From Fidelibacterota bacterium UBA7303 (GTDB lineage: Bacteria > Fidelibacterota > Marinisomatia > Marinisomatales > UBA1611), in NCBI GenBank assembly GCA_002471805.1, contig DKQR01000219.1, forward strand, positions 1 to 6,284: a stretch of DNA of 6,284 nucleotides. Direction: 5' to 3'. Both the position numbers and the translations under genes were made by a program. The notes beneath the pieces were generated by a model. The model searched no databases, had not been told where the DNA came from, and was given only the letters and a program-made list of their open reading frames with translations. Shown in pieces: positions 1-6,103 of the stretch; within the stretch, counting starts at the first letter, position 1, and each line of letters opens with the position of its first letter.

Positions 1-344
1 GTATTCGCACTATGAATGACCACCAGCGGAAACAAGCCAGTCGATATAACGTGGAAGTAATCAGCATGAGTGAATTTTCTACCGATCTCAAACTCAAGTT
101 TGATGGCCCCGTTTATATTTCTATTGACATGGACGGCCTGGATCCGGCTTTTGCTCCTGGAGTATCTCATCCTGAGCCCGGTGGTCTTTCCACCCGGGAA
201 ATGATCACCGTAATACAAAATATAAAAGGTAATATCATTGGTGGCGAAATCGTAGAGTATAATCCGGACCGGGATATCAATGATATTACCGCTGCAACTG
301 CGGCAAAAATATTTAAAGAACTTCTGGGGAAAATGCTGATTTGA
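1..344 (+). CDS. Ureohydrolase (agmatinase/arginase family), C-terminal part, truncated by the window edge
   Basis: Enzymes of this family use a binuclear Mn2+ centre to release urea from guanidino substrates such as agmatine or arginine, in polyamine synthesis or arginine breakdown in the cytoplasm. The frame is already open at base 3 (I-R-T before the first Met at 12), and that Ile-Arg stretch matches the 'GIRS' strand of the family, so the Met at 12 is internal and the true start lies upstream. Counting from that Met, the metal-binding segment SIDMDGLDPAFAPG is at residues 37-50 (ligands D39 and D41), followed by VSHPEPGGLS (51-60) and EIVEYNPDRD (79-88). The 'GVSHxEPGGLS' and 'VE(Y/F)NPxRD' wording resembles the plant-type arginase/agmatinase subgroup more than E. 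coli SpeB, as recalled rather than aligned. Arginase and agmatinase cannot be told apart from this fragment. The C-terminus looks complete. Confidence 0.9.
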   Translation, partial: IRTMNDHQRKQASRYNVEVISMSEFSTDLKLKFDGPVYISIDMDGLDPAFAPGVSHPEPGGLSTREMITVIQNIKGNIIGGEIVEYNPDRDINDITAATAAKIFKELLGKMLI

Positions 345-395
345 TTGCACGTTCTTCAATGCCGGAGCCGACTGCAGAATAAACTATTCTAAATC

Positions 396-1145
396 ATGAT
401 TACTAATAACCTTATCAAACGTTACCAAGCCCTGAAGCATAGAAAATACCGCCGGGAATACAACCAATTCCTGATTGAAGGAAAAAGAATTATCCATGAG
501 GCAATAAAGCATAACGCTGCAATCCATACTTTACTTTATACGGAATCATTCAAGAAAAACAATCAGGATTTCATTGATGATCTAATTGCCAAAGGATGCC
601 GCCTTGAATGTATACCAGAACAACAGATTAACAAAATTTCCGTAACAAAAACACCATCAGGTATCATTGCTGTATGTACTTTATCAGAGACAGTACAACT
701 TAACTTTACAACTGATAGATGGCTTTATCTGGACCATATTTCAGATCCTGGAAATTTGGGGACACTCTTAAGAACGGCAGCCTGGTTTCAACTGAACAAT
801 ATTGCTCTCACACCCGATTCTCTGGATCCGTATAATCCAAAAGTGGTCCGGGCTGGGATGGGCGCCCATTTTCATCTTGCAATCCATTCAAATATGGATA
901 TAAACATTTTTATAGAAAACAACTATTACATTGTCGGGGCAGATCATCGCGGTGAGCTCCTAACTCAGTCACTCGTAATTCCTGAGCGCTGGGTTTTGGT
1001 GCTTGGAGGCGAAGCACACGGATTATCAGGCCCCGTAAATAAGAAATTAGACAGAACATTGGCAATCCCGAAAAGCGGAGCTGGCGAATCATTAAATGTG
1101 TCCGCGGCAGGCGCTATTCTGATGCACCAATTATCTAGAAAATAA
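396..1145 (+). CDS. TrmH/SpoU-family RNA 2'-O-methyltransferase (SPOUT fold)
   Basis: This is a predicted cytoplasmic enzyme that transfers methyl from S-adenosylmethionine to a ribose 2'-OH in rRNA or tRNA. Of 249 residues, about 1-95 form the SpoU substrate-binding domain; 'KYRREYNQFLIEG' at 17-29 is typical of that domain. The catalytic knot domain follows, with motif 1 DPGNLGTLLRTA (117-128, with N120 and R126), then NPKVVRAGMGAHF (147-159), motif 2 LVLGGEAHGLS (201-211), and motif 3 IPKSGAGESLNVSAAGAI (224-241, with the ESLNVS core). All motif residues are present and the length is normal for the family, so the enzyme should be active. The RNA target (RlmB-like 23S rRNA or another site) cannot be assigned. 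The ATG at 396 is chosen because it gives the complete N-terminal domain, but no Shine-Dalgarno sequence precedes it. The gene stands 51 bases after the ureohydrolase and 198 bases before the next gene. Confidence 0.93.
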   Translation: MITNNLIKRYQALKHRKYRREYNQFLIEGKRIIHEAIKHNAAIHTLLYTESFKKNNQDFIDDLIAKGCRLECIPEQQINKISVTKTPSGIIAVCTLSETVQLNFTTDRWLYLDHISDPGNLGTLLRTAAWFQLNNIALTPDSLDPYNPKVVRAGMGAHFHLAIHSNMDINIFIENNYYIVGADHRGELLTQSLVIPERWVLVLGGEAHGLSGPVNKKLDRTLAIPKSGAGESLNVSAAGAILMHQLSRK

Positions 1146-1147
1146 AA

Positions 1148-1176
1148 AGCGGATCCACCTTTTTAGTAGACCCGCT
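1148..1176. terminator. Imperfect hairpin after the methyltransferase gene, possible terminator
   Basis: Three bases after the stop codon, AGCGGATCCAC (1148-1158) can pair with GTAGACCCGCT (1166-1176) around a CTTTTTA loop, with nine of eleven pairs Watson-Crick. On the + strand no T-run follows the stem, so it is not a textbook rho-independent terminator for the upstream gene. Read on the - strand the stem is followed by TTTTTATT, but no minus-strand gene to its right would need termination. It may act as an mRNA 3'-end stabiliser or a weak terminator. Confidence 0.35.
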
Positions 1177-1343
1177 AACAGTGCTGGTTAATTTTATGGT
1201 TTTAATTATCAACGAAACATAATTCTACCAAGCCAGGCAAACAACCGATATTTCTGGAGAATAAACGTACTTAAATCATCTTTTCTAATTTCAGATCGAG
1301 AGCCGTAACTTTTACGAAATGGAATTTCAGGAACCCGACCCTA
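1177..1343 (+). other. Intergenic region, probable leader of the downstream operon
   Basis: This is the largest non-coding stretch in the window and the only reasonable place for a promoter of the seven-gene run that follows. I find no convincing -35/-10 pair, no Bacteroidota-type TTG/TAnnTTTG pair, no Mg2+-responsive M-box-like structure and no obvious riboswitch. An out-of-frame ATG at 1319 opens a 49-codon reading frame that overlaps the start of the next gene; it is treated in the findings. Confidence 0.4.
1329..1333 (+). promoter_or_regulatory. Shine-Dalgarno-like AGGAA before the CPBP gene
   Basis: AGGAA ends ten bases before the ATG at 1344, a somewhat long but acceptable spacing. It supports 1344 as a usable start as the sequence stands. 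The upstream out-of-frame ATG at 1319 has no comparable site. Confidence 0.4.
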
Positions 1344-2144
1344 ATGAACAACAATACGCTAACACTCCGCACAGCATTTGTTGTGGTAATTGCATCCATC
1401 TTGTCTGCTTTATTGGTTGGCTGGCTGGTTATGGGGATCGGTCTGGCTACTACAGAAACACCCACTAAATTCTATACCTTTCTTTCCGTCATTATCGGCC
1501 AGGGATTTATGCTGGTTCCTTTACTGGGATTTTTGAAATTACGCAATGAACCAATTGTTAAAAGACTGCGGTTAAATCCCGTTTCAAAGAATATAGCATT
1601 GTGTGCCGCAAGCCTGGCTTTGGGATTGACTGTATTGTCCGACGAATTGGATCGTGTCATCCAAATCGTTTTCCCCCAGCCTGATTACATTCTTGATCTT
1701 AATATTGCCCTGCAGCCGGATTCTGCTATAGGATTTATTTTGTTGTTTCTTGCAATTGTAATTATTGCGCCCGTTGGGGAAGAATTATTATTTCGCGGAT
1801 TCCTGCAGCAATTTCTTGAACAGCACTGGAAAGATGTGACCCGCGCTATTTTGGTCACCAGTCTGTTTTTTGCTATCATCCATATGAATTCATACTGGTT
1901 GATACAAATCTATATTTTAGGAATCTTCCTGGGGTATTTATCTTGGCGAACCGGTTCTGTTATCCCCAGTCTGATTCTGCATGCAATCAACAATGGAACA
2001 GCCCTGATTTTTTCCTTCACAGAACTTAACCTGGATAACATTTATCTATGGCACGATCATGTGGCCCCCTGGATTATTATTTTATCGATTGGATTATTTA
2101 CCTATGGCTTTAAAGGAATTAATCTTACAGATGGCCAAAAATGA
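1344..2144 (+). CDS. CPBP-family intramembrane metalloprotease homologue (CAAX/Abi, PF02517-type)
   Basis: This is a polytopic inner-membrane protein of 266 residues of the Rce1-like glutamic-type intramembrane protease family. The family includes eukaryotic prenyl-protein CAAX proteases and bacterial members linked to bacteriocin self-immunity or processing of membrane substrates; the bacterial substrate is usually unknown, as here. The family motifs are visible in order: EELLFR (146-151, the EExxxR motif), FAIIH (176-180, the FxxxH motif) and HAINN (213-217, the HxxxN motif). All putative catalytic residues are kept, so activity is plausible. Hydrophobic segments lie near 11-34, 46-64, 85-98, 128-144, 167-180, 185-199, 205-225 and 242-256. 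The stop overlaps the mgtE start by four bases (ATGA), suggesting translational coupling. The N-terminus is uncertain: a different frame encodes a more typical charged, proline-containing N-terminus starting at 1319, and a two-base indel near 1367 would join it to this gene. Confidence 0.9.
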   Translation: MNNNTLTLRTAFVVVIASILSALLVGWLVMGIGLATTETPTKFYTFLSVIIGQGFMLVPLLGFLKLRNEPIVKRLRLNPVSKNIALCAASLALGLTVLSDELDRVIQIVFPQPDYILDLNIALQPDSAIGFILLFLAIVIIAPVGEELLFRGFLQQFLEQHWKDVTRAILVTSLFFAIIHMNSYWLIQIYILGIFLGYLSWRTGSVIPSLILHAINNGTALIFSFTELNLDNIYLWHDHVAPWIIILSIGLFTYGFKGINLTDGQK

Positions 2145-3511
2145 GAAAAGAACTGTTTGATCACGAAATCACGATTCTTCGTGACACTTTTAGACGACTT
2201 TTGCGTCGCAACGCCAACACCAATCTGGCCAAACTGATTGATAAGACACACCCTGCAGACCTAGCCATTATTTTCCGCTATTTCCTGGATGAGGAACAGG
2301 AACATGTTTTTTCAATAATGAAAGCAAACGAACAGACGGCAGCATTTCTGGTGGAACTGGATGATACCATACTACAAAATTTACTGGAAGAGGAAAACCC
2401 CGAGCGTATCTCAGCCCTGATTCGTCAGGCGCCTGTTAATGACCAAAGTTATATCCTGGGCAACCTTGACGAAGAAAAAGCACAATCGGTCATTGATCTA
2501 TTAAAACTGGAAGAGAAGGAAGAAATTGAAGAACTGATGGGCTATCCGGAAGATTCTGCTGGTGCAATGATGACGACGGACATTTTCACACTGTGGCAGG
2601 ATACAACCTGTGGTGATGCACTTAAAACACTACAGGATCAGGAAGATGCAGAAATGGTTTTTTATCTATACCTTACCGATGAGGATGGGCGCCTTACTGG
2701 TGTGGCTTCGCTTCGCGCCCTGGCCACATCCCAAGTTGATACAAAAATGTGCGATATCATGATCAAACGGGTTCATTCTGTTCGTCCTGAGACTGATCAG
2801 GAAGATGTTGCTAAAATTGTAGCTCAATACAATTATTTAGCCGTCCCGGTTTTAGACGAAAGTGAGCACCTGTTGGGAATTGTGACCGTAGACGACGTGG
2901 TGGACGTAATCCGGGAGGAAGCAACTGAGGATTTTCTGCAAATGGCCGGTGCGGGCAAGGACCGGGAAATCCTTTTAAAGTCAAGCTGGGAAAATGCCAA
3001 GGCGCGATTGCCCTGGTTATTCGCCAGCTGGGTAGGGGGCATTATTGCTGCCAACATAATTGGCGCTTTCGAACATATGCTGGAAAGTATACTTGTCCTG
3101 GCTGCTTTTATCCCTGTTATCATCGGCATGGGCGGAAATATCGGCACTCAATCATCTACCATTATTGTAAGGGGTATGGCCACCGGCAGAGTGGATCCGG
3201 GCAGCGAATTCAAAGTCCTATTCAAAGAGATCCGCGTGGGATTGATCTTAGGATTGCTGTATGGGTTTCTCCTTGGGCTCTTTGCCAAATTTAAATTTAT
3301 GGATGCAGATCCAATGCTGGGTTTTGTTGTAGGTCTGAGTATTTGTGCTTCCATGCTACTTGCGGTGGCTGTGGGTTCCCTTATTCCCCTGTTCTTAAGA
3401 AAACTGGATATTGATCCTGCTGTCGCCACAGGTCCATTCGTAACTACCAGCATTGATATTTTAGGCGTTTTGCTGTATTTCATGATCGCCGGTTTATTAC
3501 TGAACTTCTAA
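2141..3511 (+). CDS. mgtE: Magnesium transporter MgtE
   Basis: MgtE is a homodimeric Mg2+ channel of the inner membrane, gated by cytoplasmic Mg2+. The 456 residues match the family length and order. An alpha-helical, acidic N domain spans about 1-130 ('HPADLA' at 37-42), followed by the hallmark YPEDSAGAMM (135-144). A pair of CBS domains covers about 143-265 ('VPVLDE' 235-240; 'LLGIVTVDDVVDVI' 244-257). The plug-helix region and five transmembrane helices follow near 290-310, 315-333, 366-384, 394-418 and 434-454. The pore signature GGNIGTQSSTIIVRGMATG is at 331-349. The last helix carries DPAVATGPFVTTSIDILG (425-442), whose D439 corresponds to the pore-lining Asp of characterised MgtE. Nothing essential is missing. 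It starts inside the stop codon of the CPBP gene, and the next gene begins four bases after its stop. No Mg2+-sensing leader is visible upstream. Confidence 0.97.
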   Translation: MRKELFDHEITILRDTFRRLLRRNANTNLAKLIDKTHPADLAIIFRYFLDEEQEHVFSIMKANEQTAAFLVELDDTILQNLLEEENPERISALIRQAPVNDQSYILGNLDEEKAQSVIDLLKLEEKEEIEELMGYPEDSAGAMMTTDIFTLWQDTTCGDALKTLQDQEDAEMVFYLYLTDEDGRLTGVASLRALATSQVDTKMCDIMIKRVHSVRPETDQEDVAKIVAQYNYLAVPVLDESEHLLGIVTVDDVVDVIREEATEDFLQMAGAGKDREILLKSSWENAKARLPWLFASWVGGIIAANIIGAFEHMLESILVLAAFIPVIIGMGGNIGTQSSTIIVRGMATGRVDPGSEFKVLFKEIRVGLILGLLYGFLLGLFAKFKFMDADPMLGFVVGLSICASMLLAVAVGSLIPLFLRKLDIDPAVATGPFVTTSIDILGVLLYFMIAGLLLNF

Positions 3512-3515
3512 GCAC

Positions 3516-4604
3516 ATGACCGTCATCCTATACCTATGTACAGGGTTGTACCTGTGTTTTGTATTATTCATCATTGCAGGGCTATTTAAACATAATACAA
3601 GTGCAGTAAAAACAAATAATGAACTATCAAAGGTTTCAATAGTTGTCGCAGCCAGGAATGAAGAAAACAACATCGCCAGTTTAATCCATGATCTGACACA
3701 TCAAACTTACCCCCGGGATAAACTGGAAATTATTATTGCCAATGATCGCTCCACAGATCAAACAGGAGCCATACTGAATAAGGCAGCTGAAAAACATTCA
3801 TATATTCACCATATACAAATTGAGGAATGCAACCCCGAAATGGCATCGAAAAAGCATGCACTCCAGCAAGCCATACAACGTGCTACTGGCGACATCATTG
3901 TCTGTACGGACGCGGATTGTCAGGTTCCGCAAACCTGGGTATCCTCTATGGCCTCATCTGTAAAGTCTAATGGTGGAATTACCATTGGTTTTTCTAAGAT
4001 TGACGGAGAATCTTTTTTTGATCAATATCAGATGATCGACTTTCTAAGTATCACTGCCGCGAATGCCGGTTTTGGCGGCTGGAAGGTATTCTGGTCCGGT
4101 AGTGGCCAGAACCTGAGCTATGAAAAGAAAAATTTTGAACTCATAAATGGTTTTACACCCGTTAAGGATAAAATATCTGGTGATGATATGTACTTGGTTC
4201 AAGCCATTTCAGCAATAGATGGCGCCACAATTAATATTGACCCCCAGTCCTTTGTGAGTACACAACCAGTTAAAACAATAAAAGATTTTGTAAACCAAAG
4301 AATCAGGTGGTCTTCCAATGCCCGAGGAAATGTAAGAAAAAAACCATGGTTCTTTTCTTTCCTGTTTAGTGCATTTTTATGCAACCTTGCTTTATTCAGC
4401 GGATTTCTTCTGCAGTCAAAGGGAATTCAGTTTGCTTTTTTCCTTAAATTTATTTTTGAAGGCCTGGTTATCTTCCTGGGCGGAAGACTATTCGAGACAC
4501 CTGTACCATCGCTGGTTTATCTAACCTGGGCTGTGGTACAGCCTTTCTATATTCCTTTTATTGGACTTTTGGGTTTGGCCAATATTTACACCTGGAAGCC
4601 TTAG
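3516..4604 (+). CDS. Membrane-anchored family 2 glycosyltransferase
   Basis: This is a predicted inner-membrane enzyme that transfers sugar from an activated nucleotide donor on the cytoplasmic face, probably for envelope glycolipid or polysaccharide synthesis; donor and acceptor cannot be read from the sequence. An N-terminal membrane helix (about 4-23) precedes the GT-A domain: SIVVAARNEENNI (41-53), ANDRSTD (75-81, nucleotide-binding Asp), TDADC (131-135, the metal-binding DxD-type site), SGSGQNLSY (194-202), SGDD (221-224, acceptor/catalytic Asp) and QRIRW (261-265, the QxxRW motif of processive-type GT2 enzymes). Hydrophobic segments near 279-299, 304-322 and 332-356 follow, ending in TWKP. 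At 362 residues it is compact but complete for this type. The ATG at 3516 lies four bases after the mgtE stop without a Shine-Dalgarno sequence. The stop shares one base with the next gene's GTG. Confidence 0.92.
   Translation: MTVILYLCTGLYLCFVLFIIAGLFKHNTSAVKTNNELSKVSIVVAARNEENNIASLIHDLTHQTYPRDKLEIIIANDRSTDQTGAILNKAAEKHSYIHHIQIEECNPEMASKKHALQQAIQRATGDIIVCTDADCQVPQTWVSSMASSVKSNGGITIGFSKIDGESFFDQYQMIDFLSITAANAGFGGWKVFWSGSGQNLSYEKKNFELINGFTPVKDKISGDDMYLVQAISAIDGATINIDPQSFVSTQPVKTIKDFVNQRIRWSSNARGNVRKKPWFFSFLFSAFLCNLALFSGFLLQSKGIQFAFFLKFIFEGLVIFLGGRLFETPVPSLVYLTWAVVQPFYIPFIGLLGLANIYTWKP
4594..4598 (+). promoter_or_regulatory. Shine-Dalgarno GGAAG for the GTG start at 4604
   Basis: GGAAG lies inside the last codons of the glycosyltransferase gene, five bases before the GTG. 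It decides for GTG 4604 over the in-frame ATG at 4634. The GTG start also restores a complete signal peptide (Lys-Lys plus a hydrophobic core). It is the clearest ribosome binding site in the window. Confidence 0.55.
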
Positions 4605-5296
4605 TGAAAAAAGTTGTCATTTTATGTATTCTTATGAAATGTATTTCGGCACAGGATTATATCATATCCGTTTTTGGATTTCCTGTAGCTGAAGTAAAAC
4701 AAACCCGCAGTCATCACAGTACAATCACATTTGAAACCAGAAACACCGGCATTGCAGATCTGATCTGGCCTGCAAAAAATTTCTACTCCGCCCAATTCGA
4801 TTCAGCCTCCTTCGGAATTCGCGGGTGGGATAAAAAAATTCATCAAGGGGAATTCAAAAAAAAATTATCTGCTGATTTTAACCCGGCGACCACTGAACTG
4901 ATCTATGGTTCCAAAAACAAGGTACAGATTACAGACAAGACGCAAACCATATTCACCCTGCTGGCCATGGTGCAGACTGCAGACTATAGAGAACTGGATA
5001 CACACTGGTTCCCTTTTGAACATGAGGGCCAGCTGGGGAAGGCACGATTTGTCTGGTCTGATACTGCCACTATTAATTACAGGAAATATAAGGAATTGTG
5101 TGATCATTATCGTCTGGATATCATCATAAATGATGATTCAGGTAAATTCCGGGAAAATTCTGATTATTTTATGGATGAAATCATTGCTTCCGGCATTGTT
5201 CGGCAACTCTGGGTTTCCAGAGAAACACAAAAACGGATCATACAGGCATCCATTAAAACCATGGGATTACCCCTTATAGCTTTGATCGATGAATAA
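4604..5296 (+). CDS. Exported DUF3108-like protein of unknown function
   Basis: The product has 230 residues. It begins with a signal peptide (MKKVVILCILMKCISA, likely cleaved before Q17), so it should act in the periplasm or at the outer membrane. The mature part is rich in alternating beta-type segments. The order of elements resembles DUF3108 (PF11306) proteins: an opening strand 'YIISVFGFPVAEV' (19-31), a middle 'TIFTLLAMVQTADY' stretch (115-128) where the family often has a 'DPLSALYYLR'-like segment, and a closing 'RIIQASIKTMGLPLIALID' (211-229). This is recognition by pattern, not by alignment, so the family call is moderate. The function of DUF3108 proteins is unknown. Start is GTG, with a good ribosome binding site. 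An A9 run at 4856-4864 encodes KKK at 85-87. The gene overlaps its upstream neighbour by one base and its downstream neighbour by eight. Confidence 0.75.
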   Translation: MKKVVILCILMKCISAQDYIISVFGFPVAEVKQTRSHHSTITFETRNTGIADLIWPAKNFYSAQFDSASFGIRGWDKKIHQGEFKKKLSADFNPATTELIYGSKNKVQITDKTQTIFTLLAMVQTADYRELDTHWFPFEHEGQLGKARFVWSDTATINYRKYKELCDHYRLDIIINDDSGKFRENSDYFMDEIIASGIVRQLWVSRETQKRIIQASIKTMGLPLIALIDE

Positions 5297-5672
5297 ACAA
5301 GCCATCTGGAAACTGTATAGAAAAAAATTACTGGTCTGGCTCCTAGCTGCTGCGGCCATTGGTACCGCACTCTATTACGGCATAGACAAAAAAATTGTTG
5401 TATTTGTCACCCTTTTATTTGGCGTCTTTACCCAGCTTTTTACCGGATTGGGCGCACTGATCGCATTAATACCCCTGATTGGACCATTAATCATCAAAGT
5501 AGTAACCATTCCCGGGTTTTTTCTGCTGAACGCCTTGGGGACTGTCGTATCTGGCATTGCCATTAAAAAAGGATATACGGCAAAATTGGCAAAGGGGCGG
5601 GTGGTAACCCTGGGACTAATGATCGGGATTATTATTGGTTATATCATTGGCAACCTGGTTCCATTGAAATGA
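5289..5672 (+). CDS. Small polytopic membrane protein, function unknown
   Basis: The product has 127 residues, mostly hydrophobic. A basic N-terminus (MNKQAIWKLYRKK) leads into a membrane helix near 14-30. Further hydrophobic segments lie near 36-62, 63-92 (rich in Gly, Pro and Ile) and 105-123. A basic loop 'IKKGYTAKLAKGR' at 92-104 predicts a cytoplasmic loop before the last helix. I recognise no named family. The 'PLIGPLIIKVV...FLLNALG' region (62-84) looks conserved in style, like small uncharacterised membrane proteins of related phyla, but I cannot name one. No catalytic or ligand-binding residues stand out. The reading frame is credible because it is flanked by genes overlapping it by eight and four bases, a pattern shared by the whole run. 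Confidence 0.8.
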   Translation: MNKQAIWKLYRKKLLVWLLAAAAIGTALYYGIDKKIVVFVTLLFGVFTQLFTGLGALIALIPLIGPLIIKVVTIPGFFLLNALGTVVSGIAIKKGYTAKLAKGRVVTLGLMIGIIIGYIIGNLVPLK

Positions 5673-6103
5673 ATATTCTCATTTTACAGGGACCTAATTT
5701 GAATCTCCTGGGTTTGAAATCTGCGCCGACAGGAGACAGGCTGACCCTGGATAAATTAAATAAAGCTTTAAGAAAACACGTACGCAGGCAGGAAACAACC
5801 TTAAAATTTCTGCAAACTCATAAACAGGATAAAGCGCTGAACTTCCTGCAGCGCAACCGCAACTGGGCTGATGGATTGCTTTTCATTCCCACCTCATGGG
5901 CCCGATACGACTGGACCATGACGGAAACCCTGGAATTGATCGCCCTCTCCACAGCAGTGGTGTATTTTGAAAAACCTTATGATTACGGAACCCCTGCATC
6001 AGAGTCCATCATTTCGGGGAAGAATATTAAATCATTTTCCGGGCCACCTGTTGAATCTTGCATTGAGGGCCTGGATTATCTTTTATCCTCAAATAAACCA
6101 TGA
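5669..6103 (+). CDS. Type II 3-dehydroquinate dehydratase-like (AroQ-fold) protein, catalytic residues apparently lost
   Basis: The product has 144 residues, the usual length of AroQ. The N-terminus 'ILILQGPNLNLLG' (3-15) is the unmistakable first strand of type II dehydroquinases, the shikimate-pathway dodecamers that dehydrate 3-dehydroquinate. The rest keeps the pattern but not the active site. The loop that should carry the catalytic Arg and Tyr (REPxxYG) reads LKSAPTGDRLT (16-26). The 'NPGAYTHTS' substrate loop reads IPTSWARYD (73-81), losing Asn and His. The 'EVHISN' segment reads YFEKPY (99-104), losing His. The 'REEFRxxSY' stretch is replaced by GTPASESII (107-115). I infer a non-dehydroquinase paralogue that keeps the fold, perhaps with another ligand or a structural role; a strongly diverged enzyme cannot be excluded. 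It overlaps both neighbours by four bases, so it is a regular operon member and not an obvious pseudogene. Confidence 0.82.
   Translation: MNILILQGPNLNLLGLKSAPTGDRLTLDKLNKALRKHVRRQETTLKFLQTHKQDKALNFLQRNRNWADGLLFIPTSWARYDWTMTETLELIALSTAVVYFEKPYDYGTPASESIISGKNIKSFSGPPVESCIEGLDYLLSSNKP

Noticed and set aside
345..395. Promoter between the ureohydrolase and methyltransferase genes (TTGCAC at 345 with AT-rich sequence near 380-392)
   Set aside because: The spacing between the -35-like and any -10-like box is far from 17 bases, and no Bacteroidota-type motif is present.
1177..1343. Mg2+ riboswitch (M-box) or other leader RNA upstream of the CPBP-mgtE pair
   Set aside because: No extended paired structure or conserved M-box elements could be recognised in the 167 bases.
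1319..1468. A separate small gene of 49 codons starting at 1319
   Set aside because: The first 16 residues look natural, but the rest is Cys/His/Trp-rich and overlaps the first membrane helices of the CPBP frame. It is better explained as a displaced N-terminus or chance, so it is reported as a finding and not as a gene.
2833..3483. Two minus-strand reading frames (104 and 111 codons) opposite mgtE
   Set aside because: They mirror the highly conserved membrane domain of MgtE. Their Ser/Thr/Pro-rich translations are typical shadows of hydrophobic coding sequence.
4905..5129. 74-codon + strand reading frame inside the DUF3108-like gene
   Set aside because: It lies wholly within a longer frame that has a signal peptide and fits the overlapping gene chain. 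Its own translation has no recognisable pattern and no ribosome binding site.
5669..6103. Straight annotation as functional aroQ in the shikimate pathway
   Set aside because: The catalytic Tyr, Asn and His positions appear substituted, so only the fold-level call is supported.
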